Below are positions 59,038 through 64,000 of a stretch of 64,000 bases of DNA, one piece after another. Source of the DNA: Streptococcus zalophi (GTDB lineage: Bacteria; Bacillota; Bacilli; Lactobacillales; Streptococcaceae); contig NZ_JAENBP010000006.1 of assembly GCF_016481285.1 (NCBI RefSeq), forward strand, positions 28,215 through 92,214, in the 5' to 3' direction. The translations under genes were made by a program, and so were the position numbers. The notes beneath the pieces were generated by a model, which saw only the letters and a list, made by a program, of their open reading frames with translations, was not told the DNA's origin and searched no databases. The number at the start of each line of letters is the position of its first letter. The stretch's first letter is position 1.

Positions 59038-59970
59038 ATGCTTAAAATAGGGATTGTTGGTTTAGGGTCCATTGCTCAAAAAGCTTATTTGCCCTATATG
59101 CGTCAGTTGGCTGAGATTGAATGGCATCTATTCACTAGAAATCAAGAGGTTTTAAGTCAGACAGCACATTTATTTTCACATGTCCACACATATTCATCAC
59201 TAGAAGAGCTTGCTGATGCTACCTTGGATGGCGTCTTTGTTCACACGGCAACTGTTTCTCATCATGATATTGTTGCCTTGTTTCTAAGCCGTGGTATACC
59301 AGTTTATGTGGACAAACCTGTCACACAAAATTATGAAGAAACCAAGGCTCTTTACGATTTAGCTAGAGTTCATCAGACTTTCTTGATGGTTGGTTTTAAT
59401 CGCCGATTTGCACCACGAGTGGCTGCTTTAAAAGAAGAGACCAATAAGACAAAGATTTATGTTGAAAAAAATGATATTAATCGCCCAGGAGACTTGGTGT
59501 TTAAATTCTTCGACTTCTTTATCCATCCATTAGACACGGCTCTTTTTCTTATGGATAATCCTCCTAAACAAAGCTGGTTTCATTATCACAAAACCGATGG
59601 CCTACTAAGTCAAGTGACAGTAACTCTAGTTTCAAACACAGAAACTGTTATTGTAGGCATGAATTTGCAGTCTGGTTCAAGACGAGAAATCGTTGAAATT
59701 CAATTGCCCAAAAAGACTCTTCACGTTGAGGATTTGTCTGATTTAACTATTTATGAAGAAAGTAGTCAAACGAAGAAAAATTATGGTGCTTGGGATAGAA
59801 CTTTATATAAAAGAGGATTTGAATCCATTGTTTTAGCATTTATCGATGCTGTTAAAACAGGTCTCAATCCAGTTTCTCCCGAGTCGAGTTTGTTGAGTCA
59901 CTACCTTTGTCAACAGCTAGTAGACACTCAAAAAGATTGGGGCGAATTATCACTACAGTTGCCAAAATAG
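59038..59970 (+). CDS. Gfo/Idh/MocA family oxidoreductase
   Basis: A 310-residue NAD(P)-dependent oxidoreductase. The N-terminal Rossmann domain has KIGIVGLGSIAQKAYLP (about 3-19) and the family motif VYVDKPVTQNYEE (about 92-104, the EKP-like lysine). The C-terminal beta-sheet domain has FFDFFIHPLDTALFLM (about 157-172). The sugar-like substrate is unknown. It is in the nrdD-nrdG operon, as in other streptococci. Confidence 0.88.
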   Translation: MLKIGIVGLGSIAQKAYLPYMRQLAEIEWHLFTRNQEVLSQTAHLFSHVHTYSSLEELADATLDGVFVHTATVSHHDIVALFLSRGIPVYVDKPVTQNYEETKALYDLARVHQTFLMVGFNRRFAPRVAALKEETNKTKIYVEKNDINRPGDLVFKFFDFFIHPLDTALFLMDNPPKQSWFHYHKTDGLLSQVTVTLVSNTETVIVGMNLQSGSRREIVEIQLPKKTLHVEDLSDLTIYEESSQTKKNYGAWDRTLYKRGFESIVLAFIDAVKTGLNPVSPESSLLSHYLCQQLVDTQKDWGELSLQLPK

Positions 59971-59978
59971 GAGATATC

Positions 59979-60482
59979 ATGCTATTAAGAAGACCAAGAT
60001 TTGATGATGAAGCGACTATTTTAGAGATGATTACTGAATTTGAAGACCATAACAGCCAGCATGACGGTGGCTTTTGGAATCCTCGTGAGTTTTCCTATAA
60101 TGATTGGTTGCAACAAAATTGCGAATATGAAATGGGAATTAATATTCCTAGTCACTTTGTGCCTTCTATTCAGTTAGTGTCTTTTGATGCTAATAATAGA
60201 GCGCTAGGCTTTTTAAATCTACGCCTTCGGTTGAATGATGTTTTGTTACAAAAAGGTGGTCATATTGGTTATAGTATTAGACCAACTGAGCGTGGCAAGG
60301 GTTACGCTAAAGAGCAACTGAGACAAGGTTTGCAGTTAGCCAAAGAAAAAAACATTAAATCGGTTTTATTGACTTGTCATAAGGATAATCTTGCTAGTCG
60401 AAAAACAATTTTGGCCTGTGGTGGGCGTTATGAAGACACACGTGACAATGTAGAACGTTATTGGATTGATTTGGAGGGATAA
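59979..60482 (+). CDS. GNAT N-acetyltransferase
   Basis: A 167-residue protein with acetyl-CoA loop GYSIRPTERGKGYAKEQLRQGL (about 99-120) and the late motif NLASRKTILACGG (about 140-152). It resembles YitI/YdfB-like acetyltransferases. ATG at 59979 follows GGAG, eight bases after the Gfo/Idh stop; upstream in-frame codons lie inside that gene. It overlaps nothing and is one base before nrdG. The substrate is unknown. Confidence 0.86.
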   Translation: MLLRRPRFDDEATILEMITEFEDHNSQHDGGFWNPREFSYNDWLQQNCEYEMGINIPSHFVPSIQLVSFDANNRALGFLNLRLRLNDVLLQKGGHIGYSIRPTERGKGYAKEQLRQGLQLAKEKNIKSVLLTCHKDNLASRKTILACGGRYEDTRDNVERYWIDLEG

Positions 60483-60483
60483 G

Positions 60484-61083
60484 ATGAATAATCCTAAACC
60501 TAAAGAATGGAAGAGCGAAGATTATAGTCAAGGTTATATTTCTGATTATAAAGCTTTTAATTTTGTAGATGGTGAGGGCGTGCGAAATTCACTTTATGTG
60601 AGCGGTTGTCTCTTTCATTGTAAAGGATGCTACAATCAAGCCACTTGGAATTTTCGAAATGGTGTGCCCTACACAAAAGAACTAGAAGAACAGATTATGG
60701 CTGATTTGGCTCAACCTTATGTGCAAGGTCTTACTTTGTTGGGAGGGGAGCCCTTCTTGAATACAGGTATTTTATTACCTTTGGTCAAACGAATCAAAAA
60801 AGAGTTGCCTGAAAAAGATATTTGGTCTTGGACAGGCTATACATGGGAAGAAATGATGCTTGAAACACCTGATAAATTGGAATTACTAAGTTATGTTGAT
60901 ATTTTAGTTGATGGTCGTTTTGACATCACCAAGAAAAATTTAATGCTCCAATTTAGAGGGTCTTCTAACCAACGCATCATTGATGTCAAAAAATCCTTGG
61001 CCACCAATTCAGTCGTAATTTGGGAAAAACTCAATGATGGTAAAGCCACCTATGAACAAGTGTCCAGAGATCATTTAATATAA
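60484..61083 (+). CDS. nrdG: Anaerobic ribonucleoside-triphosphate reductase activating protein
   Basis: Radical-SAM activase that creates the glycyl radical on NrdD, 199 residues. The [4Fe-4S] motif CxxxCxxC is in VSGCLFHCKGCYNQATW (about 43-59). LTLLGGEPFLNT (about 80-91) is the SAM-binding GGE motif. ATG at 60484 follows GGAGGG. It is the last gene of the operon, ending in a strong terminator. Confidence 0.96.
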   Translation: MNNPKPKEWKSEDYSQGYISDYKAFNFVDGEGVRNSLYVSGCLFHCKGCYNQATWNFRNGVPYTKELEEQIMADLAQPYVQGLTLLGGEPFLNTGILLPLVKRIKKELPEKDIWSWTGYTWEEMMLETPDKLELLSYVDILVDGRFDITKKNLMLQFRGSSNQRIIDVKKSLATNSVVIWEKLNDGKATYEQVSRDHLI

Positions 61084-61135
61084 AAAGAGGTTAGTACTCA
61101 ATTTAATATTTTTTGAAAGAACATTACAAACATTT

Positions 61136-61168
61136 AAAGGCTAGGACTTGTTGTCCTAGCCTTTTTTA
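61136..61168. terminator. Bidirectional terminator between nrdG and yaaA
   Basis: A 12-bp stem AAAGGCTAGGAC/GTCCTAGCCTTT with T runs in both directions. Confidence 0.9.
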
Positions 61169-61894
61169 TATTTCTTTAACAAAAGTGAGCTTGTTAGGTT
61201 TCGATAAGTCTTCGTGATATGAAAAACCATCAAAGGTCAGTTTTTTAAGGTCTGAAAGTTCTCTAGCTTCTTGTTTAATGGCTGCTGCTAAAAAGGCACC
61301 ACGCCCTTTTTTAGAGATGGTAGAGTGCGTTTTTAATTGTCCTTTTTTAGCTTCCATGAAGACCACTTTAATCAACTGTTCTCGGATGGGTTTGGAGAAT
61401 ATATCTTCAAATTCACTTGATAATAGAGAGATAAAAATGTCTTCAGTGTTAAAACTAGCATCAAAATCTTTTTGCCAATACTGTTTGAGAGATTTTCCAT
61501 CAATTATGAGTTTTTGTGAGAAATCAAGACGATGAGGGGCAATTGGTGTCAGTGCTGGGATAACGCCGTATAAGGAAGAGGTAATTAAAACATCGGTATT
61601 CACACGCTTAAGTTCGCAAGGAGAAAATTCAAGACGATTGATATAGCGATACATCAAACCATTAAAGAGAAAAATGGCGGGGTAATAATTAGCCTCCTTG
61701 TTTTGAATAGTTTGAATTCTGTCCCATTCTTTTTGGGCGGCTTCTGGCTTTATTTTATAAAAATGAGCTAGTTCTTCTGGTCCCATTTTTGCCAATTCTG
61801 TGAGGATAGCAGTTGTTTTTGGATTGAACGGATTAGGAGCAACCTTATCTAGTTGTTTTGACATCTCTTTTGCAGTTGGGATTAAAAATTTCAT
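61166..61894 (-). CDS. yaaA: Peroxide stress protein YaaA (DUF328)
   Basis: A 242-residue DUF328/UPF0246 protein: MKFLIPTAKEMSKQ, KPEAAQKEWDRIQ, PAIFLFNGLMYRYIN (about 67-81), SSLYGVIPALTPIAPHRLDF (about 105-124) and the C-terminal SKKGRGAFLAAAIKQ (about 194-208). In E. coli YaaA limits intracellular iron during H2O2 stress. It is unrelated to the S4-domain YaaA at 7535. ATG at 61894 follows AAGGAGG. Confidence 0.93.
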   Translation of the reverse strand: MKFLIPTAKEMSKQLDKVAPNPFNPKTTAILTELAKMGPEELAHFYKIKPEAAQKEWDRIQTIQNKEANYYPAIFLFNGLMYRYINRLEFSPCELKRVNTDVLITSSLYGVIPALTPIAPHRLDFSQKLIIDGKSLKQYWQKDFDASFNTEDIFISLLSSEFEDIFSKPIREQLIKVVFMEAKKGQLKTHSTISKKGRGAFLAAAIKQEARELSDLKKLTFDGFSYHEDLSKPNKLTFVKEI

Positions 61895-61917
61895 GATAGC
61901 CTCCTTATTCTTTTTCT

Positions 61918-61945
61918 ATTCTAGGCTATTCCGGATAAAAGTCAA
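61918..61945 (-). promoter_or_regulatory. Promoter of the DUF328 yaaA gene
   Basis: Leftward TTGACT (61940-61945), 16-bp spacer and TAGAAT (61918-61923). Confidence 0.7.
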
Positions 61946-62274
61946 GTACTCCATTTTTTAATGGGTGATAACATAAAATTTTTGAAATATAAATTTAATA
62001 TTTAATAATAAAAAATAAACAAAGTCTTTCTTTTCCTTTTTTGTATTGGCAATACTTACGATATAATAAGCGTAAAAATAATATTATAAGATTAAAAGGT
62101 ACAATGTTCTAAATAATCTCATAAATGTATTGTCATTTCTTTAAAAAAGTATTAGAATGGAAATGGACTCATAAAAACAATTAGTGTATTTTATAATATT
62201 TTAAAAAAAGTAAATAATATCATTTTGTTACTAACTATTTTTAATGTGTATAAGATAGAAAGAAAGGAAAAACA
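61946..62274. other. Long A/T-rich intergenic region before the adhesin
   Basis: About 330 bases with no ORF and no repeat array. It contains a TATAAT at about 62080 after the small palindrome GTATTGGCAATAC (about 62043-62055), and the proximal promoter at 62225. The low complexity and length suggest space for regulator binding, but I recognise no operator. Confidence 0.4.
62225..62254 (+). promoter_or_regulatory. Proximal promoter of the adhesin gene
   Basis: TTGTTA (62225-62230), 18-bp spacer and TATAAG (62249-62254) with TG before it. Confidence 0.5.
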
Positions 62275-64000
62275 ATGAAGACAAAACTATTGAAAGTTTT
62301 TGCCTTAATGGCTCTAGTGGTAACAACTTTTTCATTTATCAGGGGGACTCATGTAGATGCTGCTGATCATGATAATGTTATTACAAGTATGTCGCTAACA
62401 AGTGAATCGGGAGGACCATTACCAGATCCTATTGAACAATGGACTAACTTTCGAATCAATGCAGATTTTGCACTACCCGATAATACCGTCGTAGCAGGTG
62501 ACACTACTACAATACAATTACCACCTGAATTAACCTTTCCACAAACAACAGCATTTGAAGTGAAGGATGCAGATGGTAATTTAGTGGCTAATGCTGTTAT
62601 CCATCCTGATACTAAACAAGTGGTTTTGACCTATACCGATTATGTAGAAACTCACTCAAATATTACTGGAAAACTTTTTTTCTATGTACGTGTTGATTTT
62701 ACTGTAATTGATACTGAACAAACTTTTGATATTAATGTTAAAGTTGGAACAAAAACATTTAATGCTGGAACAATTCACTATGAAGGTGTCGGGGCACCAA
62801 CTGCGTATTTATTACAAAAATCAAGTTGGGCAGAGAACGGTAATCCTCAACGAACTAATTATTCTATTTCTATTAATCGTACTAAGGAAGAATTAAAGAA
62901 AGTTGTAATCACAGACACTCTACAAAATCCTGGAGTATCATACAAAAAAGATTCATTACGTATCTATAAAGGTGAGTGGAATTTTGTTCAAGGCGATTGG
63001 CAACTAACTGGTCAACAAGATGTGACACAAAACTATAACATCACATTTAATGATCCCCAACAATCGTTTTCAGTTGAACTTGGTGATATTGAAGCCACGG
63101 ATAATTTTAAAATAGATTATCAAGCAGATATTTCCTATGTTCCAACAGATGGAGAGATTTTTGAAAATGTTGCCCAATTAGATGCGGAACAGCACGACAC
63201 AGTTACAACTAGAGCTGCTTATCGCTATTTAGAAGCTGGTGGTAGTGCTGAAGGTTATGTCTACACTGTTGGTGTTCATAAAGTTTCTGAAGATGGAACA
63301 CCTCTTCAAGGTGCTGTCTTTAATGTTATTCGTAAAGCAAATGATCAAGTTGTAGGTACTTTGACAACTGGGGCGGATGGTAATGCAACAGTTGGTGGTC
63401 TTCTAAAAACAGATTATATCCTTAGAGAAGTAACTGCTCCAGCAGGTTATGAACTTTTAACTGATGATATTGAAATCACACCAAATGATTTTGATGGTAG
63501 TAAAGTTGCTATGATGACTGTTACTAACAAATTAGCTAAGACTTCTATCAGTGGTCAAAAAACATGGAATGATAACAACAACCAAGACGGTAAACGTCCT
63601 ACACAAATCGTTGTTAAATTATTAGCTAATGGTGTTGATACAGGAAAAACGGTCACAACAGATGAAGCACAAGGTTGGGCTTATACCTTTGATGATCTTG
63701 ATACAAGAGATGCACAAGGGACACCAATTCAATATTCTGTGGCTGAAGAAGCTGTTCCAGAATATGTTGCTGTTGTTTCTGGTTATGATATTACCAATAC
63801 CCACACACCAAGCACTGTAAATATCTCAGGTAAAAAAATCTGGGATGATGCGAATAACCAAGATGGTAAACGCCCAACAGAAGTCATTGTTAACCTCTTG
63901 GCAGATGGTCAGCCAACTGGACAAAAAGCGACAGTAACAGAAGCAACTAACTGGGCATATGAATTTACAGATCTTCCAGAATTTAAAGCTGGTCAAAAAA
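62275..64000 (+). CDS. Surface adhesin with SpaA and Cna-B domains (5' part, runs off window)
   Basis: An open frame of 575 codons without stop. A signal peptide (about 1-30, cleavage near VDA) is followed by an N-terminal adhesin region (about 35-320) of two MSCRAMM/Ig-like domains. A SpaA-type domain (about 328-418) has the isopeptide signature VHKVSEDGTPLQGAVF and REVTAPAGYEL. Cna-B repeats then begin at about 423 (ISGQKTWNDNNNQDGKRP) and 515 (ISGKKIWDDANNQDGKRP), 276 bp apart. Lys-Asn isopeptide bonds should make a rigid stalk. The sortase motif would lie beyond the window. AAAGGAAAAACA precedes the ATG. The ligand is unknown. Confidence 0.88.
   Translation, partial: MKTKLLKVFALMALVVTTFSFIRGTHVDAADHDNVITSMSLTSESGGPLPDPIEQWTNFRINADFALPDNTVVAGDTTTIQLPPELTFPQTTAFEVKDADGNLVANAVIHPDTKQVVLTYTDYVETHSNITGKLFFYVRVDFTVIDTEQTFDINVKVGTKTFNAGTIHYEGVGAPTAYLLQKSSWAENGNPQRTNYSISINRTKEELKKVVITDTLQNPGVSYKKDSLRIYKGEWNFVQGDWQLTGQQDVTQNYNITFNDPQQSFSVELGDIEATDNFKIDYQADISYVPTDGEIFENVAQLDAEQHDTVTTRAAYRYLEAGGSAEGYVYTVGVHKVSEDGTPLQGAVFNVIRKANDQVVGTLTTGADGNATVGGLLKTDYILREVTAPAGYELLTDDIEITPNDFDGSKVAMMTVTNKLAKTSISGQKTWNDNNNQDGKRPTQIVVKLLANGVDTGKTVTTDEAQGWAYTFDDLDTRDAQGTPIQYSVAEEAVPEYVAVVSGYDITNTHTPSTVNISGKKIWDDANNQDGKRPTEVIVNLLADGQPTGQKATVTEATNWAYEFTDLPEFKAGQK

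Noticed and set aside
62708..62896. Second-frame ORF inside the adhesin
   Set aside because: It lies within a continuous 575-codon frame with clear domains.

Overview
The window reads as about 64 kb of a low-GC streptococcal chromosome. The gene neighbourhoods trpS-guaB, recF-yaaA, yfmF-yfmH-rodZ-pgsA-ecfA1A2T, mnmA/mnmG/gdpP/rplI/dnaB/rpsD, rpmGF/hisS/aspS/argS, mutSL-ruvA-tag-cinA-recA-spx, ireB-ruvX and nrdD...nrdG match the origin-proximal arm of pyogenic-type streptococci. The protein sequences (ABC-F, MnmA, EcfA2, IreB) also look streptococcal. I cannot name the species. Most genes point right and most core operons share that direction, which suggests (inference) that the replication origin lies to the left of position 1.

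Layout: 1-130 is the 3' end of a tRNA-Asn gene and its terminators. 130-2701 holds leftward ABC-F and YitT genes. 2.8-6.4 kb carries trpS, guaB and a GRP-family sugar transporter behind a striking palindromic operator. 6.4-7.9 kb is leftward recF and S4-domain yaaA. 8.1-15.9 kb is a rightward envelope/processing block: two M16-like proteins, RodZ, PgsA, the ECF transporter core and a secreted transglycosylase-like protein. 15.9-18.7 kb is a leftward operon: serine dehydratase beta and alpha, a histidine phosphatase and a HAD phosphatase. 18.9-27.2 kb is rightward information processing and c-di-AMP turnover: mnmA, mnmG, gdpP, rplI, dnaB, veg-like, rpsD.

27.3-35.9 kb is the accessory part, with mixed strands and short operons: a lipoprotein flavoprotein reductase, two GNAT loci, a membrane protein/XRE pair, a phosphoesterase, an EcsC-family protein, a methyltransferase and a DUF6414-type gene. 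The core returns at 35.9-54.8 kb: rpmG/rpmF, hisS-aspS-two YitT genes, argS, mutS, TMEM175, mutL-ruvA-tag-cinA-recA, spx, a lipoprotein, ireB-ruvX-DUF1292. 54.9-61.1 kb has a GT-C-like membrane protein and the anaerobic ribonucleotide reductase operon nrdD-orf47-Gfo/Idh-GNAT-nrdG. 61.2-64 kb has a YaaA peroxide-stress gene and the 5' part of a large surface adhesin with SpaA/Cna-B domains, cut by the window end.

I found no CRISPR array, insertion sequence, prophage or clear novel multi-gene system. The most interesting signals are regulatory: a 17-codon leader peptide with competing RNA pairings before a GNAT gene (31.9 kb), two NrdR-type boxes 32 bp apart that also form the terminator stem before nrdD (56.5 kb), a repeated TTTACATAGTTGTAAA operator (5.5 and 7.96 kb), a terminator-like leader before mnmG (20.1 kb), and a DUF6414 gene bracketed by two similar terminator hairpins (34.8/35.9 kb). 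Many promoters here are of the extended -10 (TGnTATAAT) type.
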